A DNA stretch of 64,000 nucleotides, from the NCBI RefSeq assembly GCF_014898055.3, contig NW_023601212.1, forward strand, positions 57,772,329 through 57,836,328, read 5' to 3'. Source of the stretch: Talpa occidentalis. Taxonomy: Eukaryota > Chordata > Mammalia > Eulipotyphla > Talpidae. Within the stretch, counting starts at the first letter, position 1. Each line of letters starts with the position of its first letter. Below, one piece after another: positions 34,290 to 44,780 of this stretch. The translations under genes were made by a program, and so were the position numbers. The notes below the pieces were generated by a model that was not told the DNA's origin, did not search any database, and saw only the letters and a program-made list of their open reading frames with translations.

Positions 34290-34405
34290 GATTATTGTTT
34301 CATCTAACAAATGAGGGTAATACTCAACTGGAGATGACAGCTAAATGATACAATAAATATAAAATATTTCAGTGTCTGACACACAATCAGGATTTAATAG
34401 TTATC
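34290..34405 (+). repeat. MIR fragment (low confidence)
   Basis: 'catctaacaaatgagggtaata' followed by 'aaatgatacaataaatataaa' and 'gtgtctgacacacaatcagg' follows the 3' half of MIR. Confidence 0.45.
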
Positions 34406-34539
34406 TCCTTCAATTACGGCAGCAGAAAGAGAAATTGGTTCATTTCTCTTCCCTCAATGAACAAGTGTAGATTGTGTCTGCAAACAGCCCAATTCTAAAC
34501 CAATGAACTTCAAAAAAACTGAACAATAAAATATGAAGT

Positions 34540-34692
34540 GTACTGGATAATGGAGGAAAGGAAAATTCTAGCAAAGAGGAAGAACTTCTCCAGAGGTGTA
34601 AATATGTGGATAAGGCTGATGCTTGGAAAATGTTGAGAAGTTTTGAGCTTTCAAGGAATGATGAGAGATAAGAACAGAATGGTGGTGCTATG
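34540..34692 (-). repeat. Diverged repeat shared with 32,637-32,795 (probably LINE-2)
   Basis: Same order of motifs as the partner copy: 'ggaaaattctagcaaagagg', 'ctgatgcttggaaaatgttg' and 'gaatgatgagagataagaac'. The minus frame at 34,440-34,709 lies in this repeat. Confidence 0.5.
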
Positions 34693-34993
34693 AATGGGAG
34701 ATGAACCATAACCTTTAACAGGATCCCTATTCAATCCCTCATGGACTCTATAAGCAGCCATGAGGATTCAGGTAAAAGTTTAATTCTCAGTGTTCTGGAC
34801 TGAGAATGCCACAGAAATTTCCCCAACATGCATTCTAGATTCTAAGCCCCTTATCACTCCCATTAGTTGTTAATTTTTTTAAATGAAATATTTAAAATTT
34901 AAATATAATTGATTAATGAGAGTACCAAGAAGGTTCTATCAACTGATAATGGATATGAACAATAGCACTGGCTCCCAAAATTTCATAATTTGT
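34693..34993. other. No recognisable feature
   Basis: About 300 AT-rich bases with nothing I recognise. Confidence 0.5.
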
Positions 34994-35006
34994 AAAAATT
35001 ATTCTT

Positions 35007-35273
35007 TTTTTGAAAGATTTATTTATTTATGCATGCAAGAACTGGAGTACAGGACAGAGGAGGGGGGGTGAGAGGATTCACCAGAGACAGAGTGGGGAAT
35101 AGAACAGGCAAATCTACTGAAATACACTGCTGAGGGGAGCATTGGGTGTGACAAGAGAGGACTGTTGCACCATGTGGGTTAGCTTTCTGGCTGGGGATTG
35201 AACTCATGCTGCAGTGGCTGTGGATAGCTTCACAGTACTGTGTTAACCCCTTGCGCCACCAGAGAGGCCCACA
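35007..35273 (-). mobile_element. tRNA-derived SINE, type A, with 13-bp target-site duplication
   Basis: The reverse complement starts gggcctctctggtggcgcaa, with tail ATAAATAAATCTTTC. Perfect repeats aaaaattattctt lie at 34,994-35,006 and 35,274-35,286. Confidence 0.93.
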
Positions 35274-35286
35274 AAAATTATTCTTA

Positions 35287-35775
35287 TTTACTATTTTTAA
35301 AAGTGAGAAAAGCAGAGAGAGCAATGTTTCCTGGCATGAGGTGATGTTGTGTCTGCTAAAGGACTTACTACAACAGACATGCCATTGATTCCAATGTTAA
35401 GTCCTCATTGATGGAACAGGTGCCTTATTGGGGCCATTTGTGCTGGGGGAAAATTGCTGCCATCAACTGGTCTTTTCTGGAGTTTTAAATGAGCTTTTAA
35501 TCTTTATTCCTAGGAAATTAGCTGTCAAAAACAACTGCCATTGCTTTTTACCTCTTCTTTAATTTTCCAGTTGTTTTTCAAGGTAATACATCATGTGCTA
35601 AATTACTTGGAAAAGTCAAGTCTGATTAAGAAGTTTGGATAAAAAAACAGTAAGGGTGTCAGTCATTCCAGATATTGGGTTTGGGAGCCAGGGTGCCAGG
35701 GGTGACAGCTGTGAGAACAGCAACTTTGGCCACCAGGTACAGTGTCTCCCTTGTCCTTACTATACTCAAGGCCTC
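35287..35775. other. No recognisable feature
   Basis: About 490 bases. The frame starting at 35,635 runs into the next SINE and owes most of its length to it. Confidence 0.45.
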
Positions 35776-35788
35776 ATCTGGATTTTTT

Positions 35789-36073
35789 TTTTATTTATTG
35801 TTTTTTTTAAGATTTATTTATTTATGCATACAATAGCTGGGGTACAGGCCAGAGGTGTGGTGGGTGGGAGGATTCACCAGAGACAGAGTGGGGAACAGAA
35901 CAGGCAGACCGACCGAAGTACACTGTTGAGGGGAGCAGTGGGCGAGTTAGGAGAGGTCTGCTGCACCATGTGGGTAGTTCCCTGGCCAGCTGGGGATCAA
36001 ACTTGTGCTGTAGAGGCTGCAGACAGGTTCACAGGTTGCATCTTAACCCCTTGCACCACCAGGGAGGCCCCAC
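35789..36073 (-). mobile_element. tRNA-derived SINE, type A, with target-site duplication
   Basis: The reverse complement starts ggggcctccctggtggtgca and has box B 'caagtttgatcccc'. The repeat tctggattt flanks it at 35,777-35,788 and 36,075-36,086. The A-rich tail is long and interrupted (35,786-35,810 on plus). Confidence 0.92.
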
Positions 36074-36087
36074 GTCTGGATTTATTT

Positions 36088-37319
36088 AGATGAATACATT
36101 ATACTCCTAATATTAGGATGTCTTCCATCACAATGAGTGATCTTTGAGTTTATAAAGCAGAAAACTACTCAATTTGGGGACTTCTTAGAAGAACTCATAT
36201 AGCTTTCAGATGAAGGACTTTCCAGAAACCCACAACCTCAGAATAACACATTGAGTTATTAGCATATTCATGAATGTCTTTCCACAACTCCCTGTTGTAG
36301 GGAATACTCTGTTGCTATTGTCTCCTCTCTCTTTGAAGCCACTTTACTGCTCCCCAGACCCTTGTCTTTATGTTCCCTCTTGATTCCCCTGTGTAGTATC
36401 TTTCTCTGGTACCTCTTTCTCTGAAAGCAAAATGTATTTTTAATGTAGAATGCATAGGGACATTATTATGTCTTTCTTAGGAAAATACAGAAAGGGAGAA
36501 ATTAAGTAATGCCTATCTTGAGACAATGTACATGACTTATAAGTGCAAATGGAAATTTCTTTTACCTTTTGTACTTAATACCTTCTGAAAATATTTGGGT
36601 ATGAGTAAATTTCTATCAAATGAGTCTCACTTGCAATACTTCACTATTTCCTTCTATTATGTAAAGAAAATTGACAGTGCCAAGCAGTAATCTGACATCT
36701 CAAGAATTAATTGAGTAACTATTTTCCCAAGAGCCCCTATTTTACCAAAAGATGTATTAATAGAAATAGGGAAATAAAAGGCTTCCAGGAACACATGCTT
36801 AACATGTGACTTTGTGATGACAGAAAGCATTTTCAATGAGTGAATTTGGCTTCATGATACATATTTCTGTATAGAAATGGACCTTTTCTTGGAATGGCCA
36901 TGTAATCTCAGTGTCTGCTACTTATGTCTCTTTTTTTCTGAGAGAGTTAACCTCACACCATGTTTCTTAATGCTTAAAAAAAATTCATCAGCTTACACTA
37001 AGTTAATTCTTTTATATTGACCATGACTGATAGGATCAAGGATTAGTATCTGAATTGAAAGTTGCCAAATAAAAATGTTTCATACTCAATTGTGACCCAC
37101 TAACCCAATCAGATCTCTGGTCAGGAAAAGTGAAGTATGGGGAGTGGATGGAATAGAATTTCTGGGACTGTGCCAAGTACCAGTAGAGCAACAGTTATAC
37201 CCAGAGGCTAATCCCCCTTATTTTAGGAGACTGTACCAGGAGACTGTAGCTAAACTCAAAAGCCTTTATGATTAATCATTCATCCATGAAGTTCTAAAAA
37301 CTTCCAAATTCGAGTCAAG
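36088..37319. other. No recognisable feature
   Basis: About 1.2 kb of AT-rich DNA. No repeat family or credible reading frame seen. Confidence 0.5.
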
Positions 37320-37855
37320 CCAATGTAGTGTGGTGACTGTATCAGTGATGGTCCCAAGTGGCCCTTGCTTCCTGGTGTTTACACCATGTATGATCTCCTT
37401 CCCTTGAGTGTGGACTGGGCTTCATGACTCACTTCTAATGAATTGAATATCGCAGAAAGGATGGGATGTACTTCCAAGATCAGGTTTTAAAAGACTGAAG
37501 TTTCCATCTTGGTTTCTTTTAGCTTCCACACACTGAGGAAAGCCATGTGGTTGAGCAGTCTTACACAGAGGCACCCATGATAAAGAACTGATATCTCCTG
37601 CCAGTAGCCTCAGGAGTGAACTTAGAAACAAGCTCAGTCAAGTGTCAGATAGAAATGTTTCATACTGGATTGATACCCACTGGTGTAAGTCCCACCTAAT
37701 ACCTTGATTGCAGCCTCCTGAGAGAGCCTGATACAGAACGATCTAACTAAGCCACTTCCAGATCTCTGAACTTCAGAAACTGTGAGGAAATAAAGTTTTG
37801 TCATTTTAAGATACTGTGTTTTGAAGCAACTTGTTATTTAGCAATAAATTTTATC
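37320..37855 (+). mobile_element. MLT1-type LTR (ERVL-MaLR), solo and decayed
   Basis: The order matches an MLT1 LTR: 'cttcccttgagtgtggactgggcttcatgac' (37,399), 'ggatgggatgtacttcc' (37,458), 'aaaagactgaagtttcc' (37,488), 'accttgattgcagcctcctgagagagcctg' (37,702), 'ctaagccacttccagatctc' (37,746), 'cagaaactgtgaggaaataa' (37,775) and the 3' 'gttttgaagcaacttgttat' step. There is no internal viral coding sequence beside it, so it is a solo relic of an ancient endogenous retrovirus-like element. Confidence 0.78.
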
Positions 37856-37873
37856 TGAAAGGAGAGATTTATA

Positions 37874-38073
37874 CAGGGGTAAACTAGAGCCCAGAAACCA
37901 ATGTTTATTTTCGTAAATCAAAATTATTGAACACAGCCATACCCATTCATTTACATAATCTATGACTGCTTTCAAATTACAATAATGTTGAGTGGTTGAA
38001 ATATACTGTATGGCCTGCAAAGCCTAAACTATTTTTTATCTGCCGTTTATACCAAAAGTTTGCTAACCCCTAG
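37874..38073 (-). mobile_element. hAT-type MITE (copy 2)
   Basis: From 'caggggtaaactagagccc' to 'aaaagtttgctaacccctag', with 'cccattcatttacataatctatgactgc' inside. These are the ends and core of a non-autonomous DNA transposon also seen at 61,690. The 8-bp flanks gatttata (37,866) and gacttgta (38,073) fit a decayed hAT target-site duplication. Confidence 0.75.
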
Positions 38074-38149
38074 ACTTGTAGAGTAAATTTGATTTGAAAT
38101 AACCAAAGAATACTGATTTAGAAATGGAATCCCAAGTAGTAATCTCATT

Positions 38150-38270
38150 TCTTCTTTTTTCAGATTAAGTAACTGTGATTCTAAGAGCTGGATGGCCTGT
38201 CCGGCATCACATAACGAATTGCAAAACTAGATAAGAGCTCCAGCTTTCCTAGATTCCCTATCCAGTGTTC
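38150..38270 (-). repeat. MIR fragment (low confidence)
   Basis: 'cagattaagtaactgtgatt...ggcatcacataacgaattgc...agataagagctcc' fits decayed MIR antisense. Confidence 0.4.
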
Positions 38271-38359
38271 TCTTCACCATGCTAGCATCCCTAAGATCAG
38301 TCACCAGAATAATCATGCTTAATCTTGAATTTCTTTTGTTACTTAAGTAAGTCACTATA

Positions 38360-38631
38360 GGGCCTCCTCTGGTGGTGCAGGCAGTTGAGTGCAGCGCTAT
38401 GAAGCTGTCTGCAACCTCTGCAGCTCCAGTTCGATTCCCGCCGGCCGGCGAGGGTCCCACATGGCACAGCAGACCTCTCCTGTCGCACCAGCTGCTCCCC
38501 TCAGCAGTGTATTTCGTCAGTCTGCCTGTTCTGTTCCCCTCTCTGTCTCTGGTGAATCCTCTCACCCTCCCACGCATCTGGCTTGTACACTGGTTCTTGT
38601 ATAAATAAATAAATCTTTTTTTAAAAAAAGG
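38360..38631 (+). mobile_element. tRNA-derived SINE abutting a LINE-1 fragment
   Basis: Head gggcctcctctggtggtgca with 'gcagttgagtgcagcgctat' and 'cgccggccggcgagggtccc', tail 'cttgtataaataaataaatc' then T and A runs. The tail meets LINE-1 ORF2 sequence directly at about 38,632. The left flank is not LINE-1. No target-site duplication around the SINE alone. Confidence 0.88.
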
Positions 38632-39262
38632 AAGAAGAGCTAAAAAGACACTTCTCCAAAGAGGAAATGCAAATGGCAACAAGTATATGAAACAAGTATA
38701 TGAAAAAATGTTCAACATCCTCTATAATCAGGGAAATGCAAATCAAAACCATAATGAGATACCACCTTACACCAGTGAGAATGGCACATATTAAAAACTA
38801 GCAACAACAAATGTTGGTGAGGATATGGAGAAATAGGAACTCTCCTACACTGCTGGTAGGAATGCAAACTGGTCCAACCACTATGGAAAACTGTGTAGAG
38901 GTTCCTCAGTTTACTAAAAATGGAGGTAACATATGACCCAGCAATTCTACTCCTAGGGATCTAAGGACACAAAAACATTAATTCAAAAGGATACCTTAAC
39001 CTCTATGTTAATTGCAACACTATTTGTAATAGGTAAGATATGGAAACAACCCAAATGCCCAAAAATAGATGACTGGATCAAAAAGATGTGATATATATAC
39101 ACAATGGAATACTATTCTGCCATCAAAAAAGATAAACTCATGCCATTCACAGTAGCATGGATGGAGCTAGAAGGGCTTATGCTCAGTGAACTAAGTCAGA
39201 AGGAAAAAGAAAAATATCTGATGGTTTCTCTTATAGGATGAATATAGGGGAACCAAATAATT
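38632..39262 (+). pseudogene. LINE-1 ORF2 C-terminal fragment
   Basis: Runs from the 'gaagagctaaaaagacacttctcc' step through the 'gaaactgtgtagagg' region and 'atggaatactattctgccatc' to 'aggggaaccaaataa', where ORF2 ends in the copy at 49.3 kb. It has no 3' UTR or poly(A). A small tandem copy of 'aacaagtatatgaa' lies at 38,678-38,704. Frames are broken. Confidence 0.88.
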
Positions 39263-40694
39263 TCATTATTTTTTCTCTTGCTTGTGTTGAAAACTGAATG
39301 CTGGTAAGCTGATTAATATGTACTTATTTTCAAAAATGGCCTGATGAGTTTATGTGTAAAAGCTTTTATAATAGAAAGTAGTCACCAATTCAACTTCTGG
39401 TGTCCATAGCAGACACAGTTAATCAAATACAGCATTCTTTCCTACCAAACCATAGCGCAGTCTCAGATTCCTCTCCAATACCAAGCTTCATAACCTACTA
39501 TCATCTAGTTAAAGCTGGCACCCACACTGAAATGCATGCGACCTTCTCTGACAGATAGAAATGCTGCGGTCACAATGCTGAAAATGTGTATATCAGACCT
39601 CTTTTATCTATTTAAATAGTACAGGCACACATGTGAAATACAGAGCTAATGGTAAAATGTATTTGAAAAATGATTTGTGACTGTGGTTTAAACTTGCCTC
39701 AGGATCCAGTTTAAATGCAATTTTCTACGTGAACCTTCTCCTGATATGTGAACATGTGCCCTGATTTATCTGGATAATCCCAGTTTGTTGCTCTTACATT
39801 TCATAATTCTTGCAAAATAGTTAACTGTAACTCCTTTCTTTCTCAAGATTGTCCCAATCTGTTTTAGAAATTATATAGTTATTTTATTGATGATCCAATT
39901 TGGAAAGAGACCTCGCCTTACCCTAAAATCCCTGTAGTACTTAATAGGCCACTCATGACAAATTATTTGAATTACTTCATGGCTATTTTCATTTAGAATT
40001 TATGCCTCCACAACATCTCCAGTCTGTACTGAGATGTTTTTGAAGTAGTTGTGGTTTGCTTTATAAGGTTACTAATTTTTAATCACTGAGAGCCTTACTG
40101 CACTAGACACAAAGAAGGCATTTGTTGAATTGAGGAATGGTTGAGATTACAAGTTTTTTTTTCTTTTTTTTTAGGTATAACTACTCCTATATACCTCAGT
40201 AAACCTTAAGAAAAAAAATGTCTTGGACATCAGGTTTGCTTTAAAAATGTTGTTTGACTCAATGAATAATGAATGAATGAAGGCTCATGGTAAAGTTTGT
40301 TGATTTGTTCAATTCTTTTCATGATGTTCTTCAAAGCATATAGAAGAGTATACTGACAAAAGTTTATTAATTGAAGTATCGATTAATATGCATCAAATGA
40401 AAGCAGTATATACTACAGGACAGAATTCTTTCTTATGTCCTGCTGCATTTGAGTGAATGACTAAAATATGGTTAAATCTCCTTCTGGACATTTTGGTATG
40501 GTTGTTAATGAACATTGGGTTGGTAGCAGCCCATCTGAAGGTAGGGAATGGATTTTATGACCTCTTAATATCCAGGTAACCCATCTGGAAAAGCTGTCTT
40601 GACAAGGTAGGAATCATTAGGTACCATGAGTAGACATAATGAAATTGAGTCTATCATGGTCAAGTTGTTTGAGGTTTAGCTTGAAATTAAAATA
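39263..40694. other. Mostly unassigned; possible LINE-2 piece
   Basis: 39,690-39,960 and 40,020-40,140 have weak LINE-2/MIR 3' character ('agacacaaagaaggcatttgttgaattgagg'). The rest is unassigned and has no credible gene. Confidence 0.35.
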
Positions 40695-41092
40695 TAGACA
40701 TACCTGATTTTATTGTCTTTGCTCTTTTTCATTTTGTGGATACTGCGTTTCTTGCAAATTGAAGGTTTATGGCAGCCCTGAATCAAGTAAATCTATCGGT
40801 GCCATTTTTCAACATCATGTACTTAGTCTGTGTCTATGCGACATTTTGGTAATGTTGACAGTATTTCAAACTTTTTCATCATTTGTATATCTGCAGTGGT
40901 CATCTGTAATCAGTGGTCTTTGAAGCTATTATTATAAATATTTTAGGATACCACAACCTGTGACCTTATAAGTCAGTAAACTTCCTAAATGTGTGTGTTC
41001 TGATTGCTCCGCCAACCAGCCCCCATCTCTTTCCCTTTCCTTGGGCCACTCTATTCCCTAAGACACAACAACACTGAAACTAGGCCCTACAA

Positions 41093-43000
41093 TGGTGTCT
41101 GTCTCTGTTTCCAAGTGAAAGGAAGAGTCACAAAACTCCCACTTTAAATCAAAGGATAGAAATCATTAAGTGTAGTGAAAAGGCATTTCAACAGCCAAGA
41201 GAGAACTGAAAGCTAGAGCTCTTGGGCCAAACAGTCAAGGAAGCAAAGGAAATTTTCTTGAACGAAACTTAAAGTATTAGTCCAGCAATCACACAAATGA
41301 TAAGAAAGTGAGACAGTCTTACTATTGATAGGGAGAAAATTTTAGTGATCTGGAGAGAAGATCAAACCAGTCATGACATTTCCTTTAATTAAAACCTAAT
41401 CTAGAACAAGGCTTTAATTCTCTTCAGTTATATGAAGACTGAGAGGGGTGAGGAAATTACAGAAGGTAGCTAGCAGAGATTGTTTCAAGAAGTTTAAGGA
41501 AAGAAGCCATCTTCGTAATATAAAAAAGTTCGAGGAGAAATAGCAAGTACTGATGTAAAGGTTGGGCCTCCCTGGTGGCCTAGGGGTTAAGTCTAAGTGC
41601 TTCCACTGCCATGGTCCACCACTGCACTGGCCTGAGTTCAATCCCCAGCCAGGGAGCTAACCCGCATGGTTCAGTAGACCTCTCCTGTTTCTCCCACCAC
41701 TCCCCTTGGCAGTGTATTTCAGAAGATCTGCCTGTTCTGCTCCCCAATTTGTCTCTGGTGAATCCTCTTATCCACCCCCAACCCCTACACCTATGGTCTA
41801 CACCCCAGCTCTTCTACACAAAAATATATAAATAATTTTTTTTTTTTAAAAAAAAGGTGCAGCAAGCTGTCCCGAAGATCTAAGATCACTATTGAGAGCA
41901 GCTATTATAAACAACAGATTATCAATGTAAACAAAATGCCATCTAAGACTTTCATAGCTACCCCAGAGAAGTCAATACCTGTCTTCAAACTTCAAAGGAT
42001 GGGCTGACTTTCTTGTTAGGGGTAATGCTGCTGGTGACTTTAGGTAAAAGTTAGTGTTTATTCCCCATTCCAAAAATCAGAGAAATTATGCTAAATCTAC
42101 TCTTCCTATGTCTGGATGATACTTCACATTCAAAACATACTTTACTGAATATTTTAAACCTAGTGTTGAGACCTACTGCTCAGAGAAAAACAATTCCTTT
42201 CAAACACTATTGACATTGTACCTGGGCACCCCAGAACACTGACAGAGATATGCAAAGTTAATATGGTATTCACAGCTGCAAACACAACATTCATTATGCA
42301 GCAGATAGGTCAAGGAATAATTTTAACTCTTCAGTCTTATTATTTAATAAATACACTTCATAATTGTATAGCTGTCACAGGTTGTGATGCCTCCGATAGA
42401 TCTGGGCAAAGTAAATCAAGAATCTCCTAGGAAAGATTCACCATTCTAGATGCTATTATGAGCATTCACGATTCAATTAGCAACGCTAACTGGAGTTTGG
42501 GAAAATTTCTAACTCCATTCCTCATGGATGGCTTGGAAGGGCTTAAAACTTCAATGGGGGAAGTAACTGCATGATAACCAAAATAGAGTGGAGCCTGAAC
42601 ACATGATTGAATTGGTGCAATGTCATAATAAAACTAATGCATAAAGAATTGGTGCTTATGGATGAGCAAAGAAAGTGGTTTCTTGAGATAGAAACTACTC
42701 CTGATGAAGATGCTATGAATTTTATTGAAATGACAACAAAGGATTTAGAATATTACATGAACTTAGTTGATAAAACAGCTAGCAGAAGGGTTTGAGAAGA
42801 CTGATACCAATTTTGAAAGAAGTTCTATAGAACTTCTTATTTATCATTTTGATAAAATCTATCAAACAGCATTGTATGCTACAGAGAAATCTTTCATGAA
42901 AGTGAGAGTAAATACATGCTATAAACTTCATTGTTGTTCTATTTAAAGAAATTGCCACAGCCACCCCAAGCTTCAACAAACCTCATCAGTCACAGTCATC
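41093..43000 (+). pseudogene. Tigger1-like transposase, broken
   Basis: Decayed transposase gene of the Tigger1 element. It starts near the ATG-equivalent at about 41,093 ('aatggtgtctgtctctgtttcc'), has a DNA-binding region with 'ctcccactttaaatcaaagg' (41,138), and is interrupted by a SINE at 41,564. It continues with 'acaacagattatcaatgtaaac' (41,912) and 'gttgagacctactgctcag' (42,165). A readable C-terminal stretch at 42,607-42,795 has [20 protein letters not shown] and [16 protein letters not shown]. The last codons lie beyond the LINE-1, at 49,602-49,660. Frameshifts and stops make it non-functional. Confidence 0.85.
41564..41855 (+). mobile_element. tRNA-derived SINE, type C, inside Tigger1
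   Basis: Head gggcctccctggtggcctag with 'gggttaagtctaagtgcttcc' and a duplicated-looking 'cactgccatggtccaccactgcactggcctg'. It ends 'cccagctcttctacacaaaaa' with an A/T-rich tail and no TCTTT motif. It splits the Tigger1 transposase between 'tgatgtaaagg' and 'tgcagcaagctg'. Confidence 0.88.
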
Positions 43001-43016
43001 AAAATAGAGGTAGCCC

Positions 43017-43729
43017 GAGAAAATCAACATGGCGGCAGAGAAATGCTACAAGTCCTCCCATTGAAACAGTTAATAGGGAGGAAAAGTGGCAGGTCCCTGC
43101 AAGAACCAGGACACAGAAGATAAACAGGTGACTCTGGCAAACTGCCCAAAGAGGAAAGTAACCATAAAAGAGGATGAAAAAGAGAGGAAAGCTCAGAACC
43201 CTGCTACCCTCCCCCACCACAAAGCTGGCACACTCTGACCAACAAAAAGGAGGGGAAAAAAAAAAAAAACACCAAGAACAAACTAGAGATCAAGCGGGAC
43301 AATGAGTGGAAAGGAACTATTGCAGGTACCACACCCCACCAATGGGAACTGTGGAGAACCGTGAGGGAATCGCCATGGAGGTGAGTGAACAACTCCAGGT
43401 GCCATTAGAGGAAGATAAGGACTCCACAGAGAGACCTGCAAATAGCCCAAGGCCAGCCAGTTAGCTTGTGTGGAAAGCGCAGTACTTGAAAAGCATATAT
43501 GGATTGCAGCTGCCCCGGTTCCTGAGCCCACGACCTAGGTTTGTGGGGTGATGCTCAGGAATCAACACTGAGCTGAATGACCCTCACGGAGTCATCAAAA
43601 ACCAGGTGCCCAGGCACAAGAGCAGATTGCAAAAGGCGCCATTTCTACGACACTGAACTGGGCTACCACCCGCATCCCGGATCTGAGTGCTTTGGAACTG
43701 AGAATGGGGGCACAAAATTCGGAGCATGG
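43017..43729 (+). mobile_element. LINE-1 5' UTR (old copy)
   Basis: Aligns along its length with the minus-strand 5' UTR at 45,245-46,003: 'aacatggcggcagag' against 'aacatggcggcgag', then 'gttaatagggaggaaaagtg', 'gtgagtggaaaggaactatt', 'ccattagagga' and 'aaggcgccatttctacgaca'. Many CpGs of the other copy read TG or CA here, so this copy is clearly older. It stops at 'ggagcatgg', where the other copy continues into the rest of the 5' UTR. Confidence 0.9.
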
Positions 43730-43988
43730 AAAACCAATCAGGCTGACATCAGACTTCTCTGAAGAAACACTACGGGCAAGGAGAGAGTGGAGGGACATAG
43801 TCAACAGACTCCAAGAAAACAGATGCCAACCAAGAATACTCTATCCCGCAAAGCTCTCTTTCCTCCATGTAGAAAGAATATGGACCTTCCCAGACAAAGA
43901 GAAACTCCGGAATTTCATTGCGACTAAACCCCCACTCCAAAAAATACTACAAGGAATCCTAAAGCCAGAACCTCAGAGGGATGAATAA
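43730..43988 (+). pseudogene. LINE-1 ORF1 C-terminal domain only
   Basis: The readable C-terminal domain of the ORF1 RNA-binding protein: GKPIRLTSDFSEETLRARRE, then CQPRILYPAKLSF, then FPDKEKLRNFIATKPPLQKI, stopping at TAA (43,986-43,988). The start codon, coiled coil and most of the RRM are absent because the 5' UTR joins this domain directly at 43,729/43,730. The frame remains open upstream to an ATG at 43,692, but that is 5' UTR sequence. It cannot make a normal ORF1p. Confidence 0.9.
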
Positions 43989-44059
43989 CAACGAAAGAAG
44001 ACCAAAAAAAAAAGTTATTAAAAGAATAAATAAATAAAATCAAAGGAAAGACAAACATA

Positions 44060-44090
44060 ATGGCAAATACAGATGCTAACATATCAATAT
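44060..44090 (+). pseudogene. Start of LINE-1 ORF2 (about 11 codons)
   Basis: ATGGCAAATACAGATGCTAA begins a frame reading MANTDANISIL, in the position and style of an ORF2 start, about 70 bases after the ORF1 stop. It is cut at about 44,090 by the inverted LINE-1 block. Confidence 0.7.
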
Positions 44091-44780
44091 TATGTGTCTT
44101 GCTGTGTTTTTCCTTTCGTCGTGGAAGTTTGGTGTTCTTCTTGCTTCTTGTATATCAATTTTCAGCTCCTTCTTCGCATTTGGGAAGTTCTCTTCAATTA
44201 TATCCATGAATATTTTCTCTGTTCCTACATCTCTCTCCTCTCCTTCTGGAATTCCTATAACTCTTATATTTCCTTTCCTCATGGAGTCAGATAGTTCCCG
44301 AAGTCTTTCTTCATTCTTTTTCCTTCGTACTTCTCTTTCCTTTTCTGTTTTGGTTCTTTTTATTTCTGTGTCTTCAAGAGTACTTATTCGTTCTTCCATT
44401 TCATCTATTCTGCTTTCATTGCTTTTCCCAGAGTTCTTTAGTTCCTCCATTAATTCTTTGATCTCCTGCATTTCTCTTACTTCCCTCTTTAGGGACTCAA
44501 TTTCCTTCTTCTGATCTATCACTTTTTTAATCATGGCAATTTTAAATTCTCTTTCTGGAAGGCTCAGAAGTTCTTCCAAGTTGCTGTCGTTGCAATCTGG
44601 GGAGTGGTTTTCTTTTTGTGGTGTGCTTCTTTCCTGAGGAGTTGTTAGGTTGCGTGTGGTTCTTCTACTCCCTACTGTCTGTTTTCTAATTTGTCGTATG
44701 CGTTGGGACACTGTGTTGCTCGGACTGACTGACATCTTGGGTGAACTTCTCCGCTCCCCTCTGGCTCTTCCAGGAGCCAT
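44090..44780 (-). pseudogene. LINE-1 ORF1, intact N-terminal two thirds, 3'-truncated
   Basis: An open minus-strand frame of 234 codons (44,076-44,780), of which about 225 are ORF1. It starts MAPGRARGERRSSPKM. A coiled coil runs at about residues 85-165 (KKEIESLKREVREMQEIKEL and following, rich in E/K heptads). The RRM begins at about 168 with GNIRVIGIPEGEE and ends just after IQEARRTPN...RHII. The C-terminal domain is missing, since the frame runs into host ORF2 sequence and stops. ORF1p normally trimerises through the coiled coil and binds LINE-1 RNA. The long uninterrupted frame shows this fragment is young. The start is supported by the usual spacing after the 5' UTR at 44,781. Confidence 0.92.

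Noticed and set aside
32637..34692. Segmental duplication of 32.6-32.8 kb at 34.5-34.7 kb
   Set aside because: Similarity is limited to about 150 bases with clear divergence, and the flanks differ. It is better explained as two copies of an ancient interspersed repeat.
35635..36093. A 152-codon open frame
   Set aside because: More than half of it is SINE sequence in antisense. The rest has no signature.
37320..38073. MLT1 LTR and adjacent MITE as one larger viral remnant
   Set aside because: Each has its own recognisable ends, and no internal retroviral coding sequence is present nearby.
38227..38718. A 163-codon minus-strand frame
   Set aside because: It runs through the antisense of a SINE and a LINE-1 fragment. 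Chance frame.
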